From an uncultured Alphaproteobacteria bacterium (GTDB lineage Bacteria > Pseudomonadota > Alphaproteobacteria > Rs-D84), in contig CAMHTQ010000001.1 in the NCBI GenBank assembly GCA_946188105.1, positions 149,026-213,025 on the forward strand: a stretch of DNA of 64,000 nucleotides, written 5' to 3'. The position numbers were made by a program, and so were the translations under genes. Every line of letters begins with the position of its first letter. Within the stretch, counting starts at the first letter, position 1. The notes beneath the pieces are model-generated. The model saw only the letters and a list, made by a program, of their open reading frames with translations, was not told the origin of the DNA and made no database searches. Shown in pieces: positions 1 to 7,893 of this stretch.

Positions 1-367
1 TTTTGATTGGTGAACCCAACAAAACTTGGGCAGATTCGATTGACACCCCTGCAATTTCTTTTAATGTACGTGCAATATCACGACTGGACACAGATCCATA
101 CAATTGACCTGTATCACCTGCCTGACGGATCATATAGAATTTTGCATTCTTGACCGCATCAACATAACCTTCGGCTTTCTTTCTTGCATTTTCCTGACGA
201 GCAACCAATTCTGCTTTTTTCGCTTCAAACAAAGCAACATTTTCACGTGTCCAACGCATTGCCTTGTTGTTTGGCAACAAATAGTTACGAGCATAACCAG
301 TTTTAACCTCGACTGTATCGCCGATATTGCCCAATTTTGTAATTTTTTCTGTCAAAATAACTTTCAT
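1..367 (-). CDS. rplI: 50S ribosomal protein L9 (partial, C-terminus outside window)
   Basis: L9 of the large subunit, which binds 23S rRNA near the L1 stalk. The translated minus strand opens with MKVILTEKITKLGNIGDTVE and continues through GYARNYLLPNNKA, the classical N-terminal L9 domain, then the long connecting helix (about residues 45-80) and the start of the C-terminal domain. The frame runs off the window edge at about residue 122, so some 25-30 residues are missing. It is the last gene of an rpsF-rpsR-rplI order and is separated from rpsR by 163 bases that hold a large imperfect inverted repeat. The ATG at 365-367 is preceded by an AAAGGA ribosome site. Confidence 0.97.
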   Translation of the reverse strand, partial: MKVILTEKITKLGNIGDTVEVKTGYARNYLLPNNKAMRWTRENVALFEAKKAELVARQENARKKAEGYVDAVKNAKFYMIRQAGDTGQLYGSVSSRDIARTLKEIAGVSIESAQVLLGSPIK

Positions 368-441
368 TTTATCTGTCCTTTATTTCAAGTTAGGGTTTTT
401 CAACCCAAATTAAATTTCTTCCACTTTTATAAATTGGTAAG

Positions 442-522
442 AACGGTATAGATGCGCTGTTGTTTGTGAGTGCAGTGTACAAATGCTACATAAACGAACA
501 AACAACAAGCAGATGTGCCGTT
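442..522 (-). repeat. Imperfect inverted repeat between rpsR and rplI
   Basis: Arms at 442-467 and 498-522 are imperfect reverse complements: both read AACGG followed by a variable middle and TTGTTTGT at the other end, about 18 matches over 25 positions with a one-base gap. The loop is about 30 bases. In the rpsF-rpsR-rplI transcript this would form a long hairpin with internal mismatches and no U-run, so it is not a standard terminator. A processing site or a control element for L9 are possibilities; the sequence does not decide. Confidence 0.5.
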
Positions 523-530
523 ATGACCAA

Positions 531-758
531 TTAGCCTAAATTGTTGCGAACGAACGGAAGCAATCCCAAATGACGTGCACGTTTAATAGCAGTTGCCAAA
601 GAACGTTGATCCTTTTGGGAAACACCACTGATGCGTGATGGCACGATTTTACCACGTTCTGTGATATAATGTGACAAAGTTTTAACATCTTTGTAATCAA
701 TAACCTTGCCCTTTAATGGGTTAGATTTTTTACGATAAATTGCTGCACGAACTGCCAT
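531..758 (-). CDS. rpsR: 30S ribosomal protein S18
   Basis: S18 (75 aa) binds the platform of the small subunit as a dimer with S6. The translation carries the family core: [20 protein letters not shown], then the segment [20 protein letters not shown]. The start codon overlaps the stop of rpsF by one base (TAATG), and the ribosome site GGAGG lies inside the end of rpsF, so the two are translationally coupled, as fits their stoichiometric pairing. Length is normal. Confidence 0.98.
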   Translation of the reverse strand: MAVRAAIYRKKSNPLKGKVIDYKDVKTLSHYITERGKIVPSRISGVSQKDQRSLATAIKRARHLGLLPFVRNNLG

Positions 759-1102
759 TATTCTGCCTCCTCGGTATCACTGTTCTTTTTCATCATAACA
801 GATGGACCTGTTGCCAATTCTTCAACACGAACGTTCAAGAAACGGATAACGTCTTCGTCGATACGGCTGCGACGTTCCAATTCAGTCACCTGGTTGCCTG
901 GCAATTCAATGTTTAACAAAACATAGTGTGCCTTGCGATTTTTACGAATGACATATGCCAAATTTTTCAATCCCCAAAACTCTGTGGATTTAACATCGCC
1001 ACCCAATTCTTTGATAATTTCAGTAAATTTAGCCGCTTTTTCTTTAACCTGCGACTCGGTCAAGTCCTGGCGGAAAACCAAGACACTTTCATAGTAAGCC
1101 AT
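758..1102 (-). CDS. rpsF: 30S ribosomal protein S6
   Basis: S6 (114 aa), partner of S18 on the 30S platform. The N-terminus [19 protein letters not shown] and the segment [24 protein letters not shown] are typical of the ferredoxin-like S6 fold. The short acidic C-tail (residues about 100-114) is variable in the family. It is first in the rpsF-rpsR-rplI transcript; a sigma-70-type promoter at 1129-1156 leaves a leader of only about 20 bases. Confidence 0.98.
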   Translation of the reverse strand: MAYYESVLVFRQDLTESQVKEKAAKFTEIIKELGGDVKSTEFWGLKNLAYVIRKNRKAHYVLLNIELPGNQVTELERRSRIDEDVIRFLNVRVEELATGPSVMMKKNSDTEEAE

Positions 1103-1128
1103 TTTATTTCCTTTGGTCTTAATACGTT

Positions 1129-1156
1129 ATTATATCGGCCGATTGCACCATTACAA
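1129..1156 (-). promoter_or_regulatory. Promoter of rpsF-rpsR-rplI
   Basis: On the minus strand a -35 TTGTAA (1151-1156) and a perfect -10 TATAAT (1129-1134) are separated by 16 bases. The predicted start lies near 1122, giving a short leader before rpsF. A small hairpin-forming sequence (1139-1160) overlaps the promoter and so would not be in the transcript. Confidence 0.65.
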
Positions 1157-1204
1157 TCAGCAGGAACACCCCAATTATGAACATTTTTTTTCGAAAAATC
1201 AAGC

Positions 1205-1236
1205 AAAAAAACACCCCCAGACATTTGCCGGGGGCA
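1205..1236 (-). terminator. Rho-independent terminator after the DUF805 gene
   Basis: On the minus strand a CCCCC/GGGGG stem (1214-1218 with 1230-1234) is followed by a run of seven U, downstream of the gene ending at 1259. Confidence 0.8.
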
Positions 1237-1258
1237 TTTAATTTATCCAAATACCAGT

Positions 1259-1783
1259 CTATTTACAATATGGATTGTCTTTCTTTCTGGATGGCAAAAC
1301 AAACAATATCAGCAAGAATACAAACCAAACCGTATCTAAAATTCTGATAATTCTTAAATCTGGGACATATCCCCATGGTGCCAATCCGCCATACACACTG
1401 AACGCGATGCTGATTAACAACAACCAAGCTGTAAAGCCCGCATCATGCAATCTGCGTGCCATCAATGCATACCATGGAATAATCGTTATCAATCCAAAGA
1501 CACCCAGACTCATCATCATAACATACCCTACAAACATACGTTCATATACATTCGTAGCCCCAAACACAAACAAAGATATAACCAAAATCAATCCCAATCC
1601 GCACAGCAACAAGAACAAAGCAGTCCACCAAAATTCTGCACGTGTGGCGATTCCACTGAATTGAAAATATTTTTTAAAAAAGTTCGCAACCGCGCAACCA
1701 AACGAAACCATTTTTTCTTTTTCGACGGCACGACTTGTTGCAACTTTCTTGGCTGGTTTTACATTAGTTTTTTTGATGGGCAT
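1259..1783 (-). CDS. DUF805 family inner-membrane protein
   Basis: A 174-residue membrane protein of the DUF805 (YhaH-like) family, whose function is not established. The family signature is visible: FSGIATRAEFWWT before the first membrane helix and ARRLHDAGFTAW before the third. Four hydrophobic helices span about residues 50-165. A basic soluble N-tail of about 35 residues (lysine-rich) precedes the domain, longer than in most members. The start has a clear AAAGGAGA ribosome site. It is a single-gene unit with its own terminator. Confidence 0.88.
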   Translation of the reverse strand: MPIKKTNVKPAKKVATSRAVEKEKMVSFGCAVANFFKKYFQFSGIATRAEFWWTALFLLLCGLGLILVISLFVFGATNVYERMFVGYVMMMSLGVFGLITIIPWYALMARRLHDAGFTAWLLLISIAFSVYGGLAPWGYVPDLRIIRILDTVWFVFLLILFVLPSRKKDNPYCK

Positions 1784-1917
1784 ATTTATCTCCTTTCGAC
1801 AGATAATTTTACTATTTTTAGAAACTCAAAACAAGGGTTTTATTTTCTGTGGTAAAATTGTTGACACAGGTTCACAAATTTTACTAACATTTTAATGATA
1901 GTAACAGGGGAGATTCT

Positions 1918-2694
1918 ATGACAGGCCAGTTTCACAGAACACTGAACATTATGGCATTATTCACAACGGCATTGTTTGTCGTGCTGTCTCTGTATCATTT
2001 TCAATTTTTACAACTGGCATCAACGAACTTTGTAATAAACGGAACAATTATCGGAACAACATTGTTTGGTATTGGATTATGCTTTTTCGAAATGTTTCGC
2101 CTGCTGCCTGAATATCATTGGTTATCAGATTACATACATGGTCGTCGCAACGGCAAATTGCCACCACGCATTTTAAAACCTGTTGCTTTGATTTTGCAAA
2201 AACGTCCATGCCGTATTTATGCAGATACATTAACTGGAATGATGGAAATGGTGGCAACACGTTTTGATGATGCACGTGAATCGATTCGTTATATAACCAG
2301 TACACTTATCTTGATGGGATTGTTGGGGACATTTTGGGGTTTGATAACAACACTTGGTGGATTCAGCGAATTAATTTCTGGATTAAACATAAATGATGCA
2401 AATGTTATGTCATTTATGCAATCTGGATTGTCCGCACCATTATCCGGCATGGCAACCGCATTTACCAGTTCACTGCTGGGTCTGGGTGGCAGTTTGTTTA
2501 TCGGATTTTTATCTCATATGGTTGGACGCGCACATAATGCAATATATACAGAACTGGGTGATTATATGGCGGCACATACACACAATGTTGATTGTGAAAC
2601 AACCGCTGAAATATTACCGAACATAGATTTAAACACACAAAAAATAACCGCGGCTGTTAACGACATTAAAAGAAACACCGCCAAAAGAATATAA
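1918..2694 (+). CDS. MotA/TolQ/ExbB-type proton channel subunit
   Basis: A 258-residue membrane protein resembling the MotA/TolQ/ExbB proton-channel superfamily. Two N-terminal helices (about residues 12-60), a cytoplasmic loop, and two C-terminal helices are visible. The third helix contains LMGLLGTFWGLITTLGG and the fourth PLSGMATAFTSSLLGLGGS, matching the G-L-x-G-T-x-x-G and small-residue patterns of the family. It lies 26 bases upstream of an OmpA-domain partner, forming a MotAB/TolQR-like stator pair. Such pairs couple proton flow to work on the cell wall or envelope; the target here is unknown. No flagellar genes are nearby. Confidence 0.85.
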   Translation: MTGQFHRTLNIMALFTTALFVVLSLYHFQFLQLASTNFVINGTIIGTTLFGIGLCFFEMFRLLPEYHWLSDYIHGRRNGKLPPRILKPVALILQKRPCRIYADTLTGMMEMVATRFDDARESIRYITSTLILMGLLGTFWGLITTLGGFSELISGLNINDANVMSFMQSGLSAPLSGMATAFTSSLLGLGGSLFIGFLSHMVGRAHNAIYTELGDYMAAHTHNVDCETTAEILPNIDLNTQKITAAVNDIKRNTAKRI

Positions 2695-2720
2695 CATTAA
2701 ATCAACGAGGGAGGGATTTT

Positions 2721-3845
2721 ATGTTAAGTATGCGTTATAAAGAAAAATCAAATTCATGGCCAGGATTTGTAGATTTGTTTTCAAATCTGGTTATCATTTT
2801 GATTTTCTTGTTGATTGTTTTCTTGTTTTTATGGACGACAACATCTGTATTTAATAAAAACAGCGGTCTGCGTACCGTAAATCAATTGCGTCAGGAAAAT
2901 GCCGAACAGGCGGCATTGATTAAACAAATGGAAAACGAAGAGCGCGAGGCGAAAAATCTATTATTACAAGCGCGCGACGAATTGAATTCCAGCGAATCAA
3001 CCGTTGCTGATTTAAGTAATGCGTATGAAATCAAATTACAAGAACTGGAAAAACAAACTGCCAGTTTGCAAACCCAGGTCCAAGAATTACAAGAAAATCG
3101 TAATTTGACAACTCAATACGAAACAAAAATTGCGGAATTGGAAAAACAGGTAAATCGCCAGAAAAATGAACGTGCAACATTGGTTCAACAAATTGGTGAT
3201 TTGCAAAAGAAATTGGATGCCCAGGCCGACATGCAACTAGAGGTATCAACCGCAGAAATGGAAAAATTACAATATGAATTAGAAACCGCCAAGGCTGAAT
3301 CTGCGGCTGCTCAGGCTGAATATATCAAAATGTCCAATGAATTAAACAAGGCATTAGCGGACAAGGTTGCCGAATTAAATGAAATGGCAAAATACCAATC
3401 TGAATTTTATCGCGCAATCAAAGAGGCACTGGGCAATCGAACGATTATGCGTCCCGATGGCGACAGATTCATAATTTCCAGCGACATTTTATTTCCATCT
3501 GGCAAATATACATTATCGGCTGATGGAAAAAAGCAGTTGGCTTTGATTGCAAATGTTATCAAAGATTTCGAATCAAAAATCGATCCGTCTGTAAAATGGA
3601 TAATTCGTGTTGACGGTCACACCGACAACAAACCTGTATTAGCGGGAACAAAATCCTATCGCAACAATATGCAATTATCAATGTTGCGTGCAACTGCGGT
3701 GGTTGATGAACTTGCTAAAAACGGTGTTTCAAAACGTAGATTAGTCCCCAGCGGATTTGGCGATTTGCACCCTGTTGAATTAGGAAACAGCAAATCTGCA
3801 TTACAAAAGAACCGCAGAATAGAATTGCAATTAACAAACAGATAA
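2721..3845 (+). CDS. MotB/OmpA-like peptidoglycan-binding stator partner
   Basis: A 374-residue protein with one N-terminal membrane helix (about residues 17-42, after the short motif SWPGFVDLFSNLV), a long coiled coil rich in Glu, Gln and Lys (about 55-230), and a C-terminal OmpA domain (about 245-374). The OmpA core is shown by VDGHTDNKP and the helix MLRATAVVDELAKNGVSKRR, ending in KNRRIELQL. It has a strong GGGAGG ribosome site and follows the channel subunit directly. The layout matches MotB- and ZorB-like proteins; with no zorC/zorD-like gene next to it, a housekeeping envelope motor is more likely than a Zorya defence system. Confidence 0.87.
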   Translation: MLSMRYKEKSNSWPGFVDLFSNLVIILIFLLIVFLFLWTTTSVFNKNSGLRTVNQLRQENAEQAALIKQMENEEREAKNLLLQARDELNSSESTVADLSNAYEIKLQELEKQTASLQTQVQELQENRNLTTQYETKIAELEKQVNRQKNERATLVQQIGDLQKKLDAQADMQLEVSTAEMEKLQYELETAKAESAAAQAEYIKMSNELNKALADKVAELNEMAKYQSEFYRAIKEALGNRTIMRPDGDRFIISSDILFPSGKYTLSADGKKQLALIANVIKDFESKIDPSVKWIIRVDGHTDNKPVLAGTKSYRNNMQLSMLRATAVVDELAKNGVSKRRLVPSGFGDLHPVELGNSKSALQKNRRIELQLTNR

Positions 3846-3849
3846 AAAA

Positions 3850-3876
3850 ACACCGCCATTTTGGCGGTGTTTTTTT
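3850..3876. terminator. Bidirectional terminator
   Basis: A ten-base stem (ACACCGCCA with its complement, 3850-3870) is flanked by A- and T-runs on the two sides. It can serve the OmpA-domain gene on the plus strand and the BOF gene on the minus strand. Confidence 0.85.
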
Positions 3877-3892
3877 ATGGGTAAAATTGTTA

Positions 3893-4267
3893 TTACATTG
3901 TTGTAATATAATCAACCTCTATGACATCAACTTCGCCGTCATCACCTTTATCGACCTCGCCTTTTATTTTCATTTTTGTCTCGGGCACAATAATCATTTC
4001 ACCCAAAACAATCGGTTCAATTTCAACGGTGATGGTTCCTGTATTATCTTGGAACACATACATTTTATCACCCAAATCTTCGATAATATAACCTGTCATA
4101 ACAACATTTTGATTATCTTTCATCATTGGGATTTATTCCACAGTTACGATTGTATCAACCACAGGTTCAACCATCGTTGTAATTGTTGCAGCTGGCATAT
4201 TATTTCCAGCCATAGCCGCCCCAGATGCAAAAACAGACACCAAGGCCACAGAACATATTTTTTTCAT
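3893..4267 (-). pseudogene. BOF-family (bacterial OB-fold) periplasmic protein split by an in-frame stop
   Basis: Reading from an ATG at 4265-4267 gives a signal peptide (MKKICSVALVSVFASGAAMA) and about 24 more residues, then a TAA at 4133-4135. The same frame resumes at once with IPMMKDNQNVVMTGYI and the OB-fold core YVFQDNTGTITVEI, ending at 3893. Together the parts make about 124 codons, a normal BOF length, and the stop sits just where the linker meets the fold. A CAA-to-TAA or similar change is the simplest explanation. The downstream part has ATG ATG at 4121-4126 with no good ribosome site, and on its own would lack an export signal. Readthrough or a sequencing error remain possible. 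Confidence 0.75.
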
Positions 4268-4360
4268 ATTTTCTCTCCATTTGTTTATGTTTGACACGAT
4301 ATAAATTATACCGTTTATGCCGTCACAAACATATAGGATTGATTTTCAACTGATAATTAA

Positions 4361-4380
4361 AAAAGCCCAAACGGGCTTTT
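4361..4380 (-). terminator. Terminator of mscS
   Basis: The stem AAAGCCC/GGGCTTT abuts the stop codon of the mechanosensitive-channel gene and is followed on the minus strand by a T-run. Confidence 0.8.
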
Positions 4381-5295
4381 TTATTTTTTCATATGCACAT
4401 CGATTTGTGGGAATGGGAAATTAATCTTTTTACGTGGCAATTCTTTATACAATGCCTCGCGCACATCCCCCATTGTTGCATAAATATCTGCAAACTTGGT
4501 CCAATAACGCACCGTCAAAACAACCGCACTATCGCCCAAATCACTAACAAATATTTCAGGATCCGGTGTTTTTAAAATACGTTTATCTTTATTCAACACA
4601 TCCAAAATAACCTTGCGAGCAACACCCACACTATCGCCATAAGAAATTCCAACAGTAATTTCAGCACGACGATTACCACGGTCAGATAAATTTATAATCT
4701 CACCATTTGCCAATGGGCCATTTGGAATAAAGACAACCTGGTTATCAAACGTATGCAATTCAGTTGTAAAAATCATAATTTTTTTTACGGTTCCCATACG
4801 TCCCGATGCAGTTTGAATTACATCCCCAACCTTGAACGGTTTTAAAAACAGAATAATAATTCCACCGGCAAAGTTTTGAAAAGTCCCCGACAATGCCATA
4901 CCAACTGCCAAAGCACCTGCACCCAAAACCGCGACAATGGATGTCATTTGCACACCAACAGTTGTCAGCACAATAACTATTACAAAGATACGTAATAAAA
5001 TATTTACAAAAGACGAAGTAAACGAAATCAATGATGGTTCCAGTTTACGTTTTTCCATTGCAAATTTAATTGAACGAGTTATGCGTTTGGCAATCCACAT
5101 TCCTGCCCATAAAATCGCAATTGCCGCAATTATTTTCATACAGAAATCGACCGCACCACCCAACAAACTTTGGATTAAATCATGCCATTGTTCTGCTGTT
5201 TTTGGTGGTGTTGTAACCAATTCGTGTTGAACTTCTGCTGCATGTTGCAATTTATTTTGCAAATCAGCCACAACAACTTCGTTCACATTATCCAT
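4381..5295 (-). CDS. mscS: MscS-family small-conductance mechanosensitive channel
   Basis: A 304-residue inner-membrane channel that releases solutes on hypo-osmotic shock. Three membrane helices lie at about residues 35-130. The pore helix shows the family glycine/alanine pattern (GAGALAVGMALSGTFQNFAGG), followed by the beta domain (LKPFKVGDVIQ, then TFDNQVVFIPNGPLANGEIIN) and the alpha/beta C-terminal domain. The N-terminus is slightly longer than the E. coli protein (a predicted soluble helix of about 30 residues). It is a single transcription unit with its own terminator, downstream of a cysteine-rich secreted protein gene on the same strand. Confidence 0.94.
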   Translation of the reverse strand: MDNVNEVVVADLQNKLQHAAEVQHELVTTPPKTAEQWHDLIQSLLGGAVDFCMKIIAAIAILWAGMWIAKRITRSIKFAMEKRKLEPSLISFTSSFVNILLRIFVIVIVLTTVGVQMTSIVAVLGAGALAVGMALSGTFQNFAGGIIILFLKPFKVGDVIQTASGRMGTVKKIMIFTTELHTFDNQVVFIPNGPLANGEIINLSDRGNRRAEITVGISYGDSVGVARKVILDVLNKDKRILKTPDPEIFVSDLGDSAVVLTVRYWTKFADIYATMGDVREALYKELPRKKINFPFPQIDVHMKK

Positions 5296-5312
5296 TTTTC
5301 AAACCTTACTCT

Positions 5313-7868
5313 TTACATCTGGATATCTTCACACTTTTCAACAGGGGCAGATTCAGAACAAGTGGTTTCATCTTTGTGACCAATGCCTAAAAATCCTCTC
5401 TTGTATGTATTTTTACAATTCTTTGTAACCGTAGAGGTACAGAAATGACATATACGTGTATCACGATTAAACGTAGACCACATCTCGCGTGAACCTCCAG
5501 GTAAATTAATCTTGTGTTTCTGACCTGCTCCGGACAATATAGAAAGTCCTGTTGCGATACCACCTGTGGCTAATATATCAACTGCACTAGTTGCAATTCC
5601 CAAGTGTTCACCACCAGATTCTGTTGATGCCGCAGCACTGGTTGCAGAAGAACCATGACCACCCTGGGCCAACACATCATTAGATAACCCAGCACCAACA
5701 TCATAACTGATTGCATATGCTGGTGTTAAACTTGCAGATGTATCACTTGTTCCACCCGCTGGTGCGCCACCTGTTAATGGCATCATTTGACACATATATT
5801 GTGCAATATCTATTGATGCATCCTTGGAAGCCTTGGTAACTTCTTCATTAAACTTTTTATTATAATTATCTTGGGCTTTACGCAATGCAGCCACAGCAAT
5901 TGTTGTTCTGACATTGTTTAACAGATTCGGGAAACGCGCCTTGGTATGATCATCTTTTTTACCAGTGATTTGTTCCAAATTACGTCCTGTTATACAATAT
6001 TGAATCTTTTGATCAGATTCAATCAAATCGATTGTACGATTGATTGTACCTGCAATATTATTCAATTCTGCTTCAATAGTAGAAACAATTGCATCTTTAT
6101 CAGCCACACCTGAATTCTTTGCATTTACATTTTCGATATAATCCACAACACCAACCTCACCTGGTTTTAATACAGATTTACCATCTTTTACAGTTCCAGA
6201 TGCATCACCAACCTTGATAGAACCAAACGATATCATACCAGTTACACGATATATACCTTTCTGTTTCTGTGATTGCAATGAACCAGTTCCCATAGTGTCA
6301 TCGGATGCAAACTTATTACAATCTGTTGTTGAACCACAAACCTCGGTCATTTTTTCTTCGACCAAGTTTTGACAGATCTCTAACGCAGAATTATCTATGT
6401 TCAAATACAATCCCATCAACATAGAATCCAAATCGGACATAGAAAAGTTTGGATTTGCCTTTTTACATACAACCAATTTATCAATTGGACACATTTCATG
6501 TATGTATGCATAATCCATTCCTAAACATTTCGAGAAATCCGCACCACAACGCGTATCGTCTGTAAAGCAATCTTTAACTTCTTGGGTACATACATCAACA
6601 CGCAAAGCTGCCAATTTATCTTTCACATAATCCCAAATTTGTGGTTCCATACGTTCACAAGGATCAATTTCAACCTTACAAAAACTGCGTGCCATATCGG
6701 GACGTGCCAAACATGCATCCATTGTTTCCTTACCCTTGCCTACGATATCATCTTTACATGCTTTTTGAATACAGTTAGAAATATCAGTCAAACAAGATTG
6801 ACGTTTTTGTGATTCAACTTTACTTTCGGCCAATCTAATTGTTGGTGCGGCTTCGCGCAAAAAATCATTCCAAACATATTCACGCACCTTGACACATTGA
6901 TCCAAAACACGTTCACAAATATAACGTTTTGAATCTAAAATTTCCATTGTTGATGCTGTAATATCATATGTATCAATAGTTTGAACTTTTGTACCGGCGG
7001 TACTTTTTGTTTCATTATTTTGCATATTTTCACCAGCAACCGTGAACACACAATTTTCCCAATTTGAACCACATGCATCTGCACTCTGCATACATTTTTT
7101 ATATTCAACCATACATTCGCCACGATCATACTTGTTCGATGTTTCCAAAGATTCTTTCAACGCAGAACGTACCGCAGCATTAGCCGAAGACATTTCATTT
7201 TTCGCCTCGGCCTCTTTCTTTTCCAATAAATTTGCAAAACCCTTACAATCAGAAACAATTTGACGAGAATACATTTGCTTTAATAATGGAATATCTTTTT
7301 TACATGTATCTTCGTCCATTTGTGCACGACATAATTCATCTGCGGCTTTGAACAATTCATCACCAGTTTTATCTGCGATTGAGTCCATGTCTTCTTCATC
7401 TTCTTCCGACTCGTCATCCCACAAAGATGTCAAAGATTTCTTTGAATCGCCCTTACCTGATTTACTTGATACTACCTCACCAGTTTTTTTATCATACTCG
7501 CGTGTTCCATTAAAGATAATATCAGCATTCGCACCCGCCTGAACACGTTCAACTTCCTCGGTTTTAATACGATCCGCCTCGGATAAAGTATCTTTAATTT
7601 TATTTAAACGTTTTTCATACTCTGCATTTTTATCACTGCATGCACAAGAGCCACCACTTTCATTATCCACAATACAAAATTGATCCATACATCCATAATA
7701 TGCATCATAGCATTCTTGGTTATACAACCCAGATGCCGCGGTTTTTGCACGAACATTTGTCCCCATCTGAATAGCAGATTGCTTTTTTGAACTGGATGCA
7801 GAATATGCTGGTACCACAACCGACAATACAGCAACAACCAATCCAATATTCAACAATTTTTTTCTCAT
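5313..7868 (-). CDS. Large secreted cysteine-rich protein (paralogue family, member 1)
   Basis: An 851-residue protein of no family I recognise. A signal peptide ends near residue 23 (VVPAYSA). The N-terminal signature is C53-x6-C-x4-C-x9-C-x-C, containing CMDQFC. Further cysteine modules follow: CGSNWENC near 265, CIQKACKDD near 365, and three consecutive C-x6-C steps ending CGADFSKC near 445. A segment ITGR...ARFPNL (about 630-655) is shared with the member at 54317. Near the C-terminus is a Gly/Ala-rich hydrophobic stretch (ILATGGIATGLSILSGAG), then a cysteine cluster. The acidic region near 150-165 is probably disordered. It sits 25 bases after a paralogue. Location is likely periplasm, outer membrane or surface, with many disulfides. 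Function is unknown. Confidence 0.85.
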   Translation of the reverse strand: MRKKLLNIGLVVAVLSVVVPAYSASSSKKQSAIQMGTNVRAKTAASGLYNQECYDAYYGCMDQFCIVDNESGGSCACSDKNAEYEKRLNKIKDTLSEADRIKTEEVERVQAGANADIIFNGTREYDKKTGEVVSSKSGKGDSKKSLTSLWDDESEEDEEDMDSIADKTGDELFKAADELCRAQMDEDTCKKDIPLLKQMYSRQIVSDCKGFANLLEKKEAEAKNEMSSANAAVRSALKESLETSNKYDRGECMVEYKKCMQSADACGSNWENCVFTVAGENMQNNETKSTAGTKVQTIDTYDITASTMEILDSKRYICERVLDQCVKVREYVWNDFLREAAPTIRLAESKVESQKRQSCLTDISNCIQKACKDDIVGKGKETMDACLARPDMARSFCKVEIDPCERMEPQIWDYVKDKLAALRVDVCTQEVKDCFTDDTRCGADFSKCLGMDYAYIHEMCPIDKLVVCKKANPNFSMSDLDSMLMGLYLNIDNSALEICQNLVEEKMTEVCGSTTDCNKFASDDTMGTGSLQSQKQKGIYRVTGMISFGSIKVGDASGTVKDGKSVLKPGEVGVVDYIENVNAKNSGVADKDAIVSTIEAELNNIAGTINRTIDLIESDQKIQYCITGRNLEQITGKKDDHTKARFPNLLNNVRTTIAVAALRKAQDNYNKKFNEEVTKASKDASIDIAQYMCQMMPLTGGAPAGGTSDTSASLTPAYAISYDVGAGLSNDVLAQGGHGSSATSAAASTESGGEHLGIATSAVDILATGGIATGLSILSGAGQKHKINLPGGSREMWSTFNRDTRICHFCTSTVTKNCKNTYKRGFLGIGHKDETTCSESAPVEKCEDIQM

Positions 7869-7893
7869 GCTCTCTCTCCTTAAAGTATGATTT

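Noticed and set aside
1139..1160. Hairpin upstream of rpsF as a possible S6:S18-binding leader motif
   Set aside because: It overlaps the -35/-10 promoter at 1129-1156 and so lies upstream of the predicted transcript.
1918..3845. Zorya anti-phage system
   Set aside because: Only ZorA- and ZorB-like genes are present; no zorC/zorD or zorE-like gene is adjacent.
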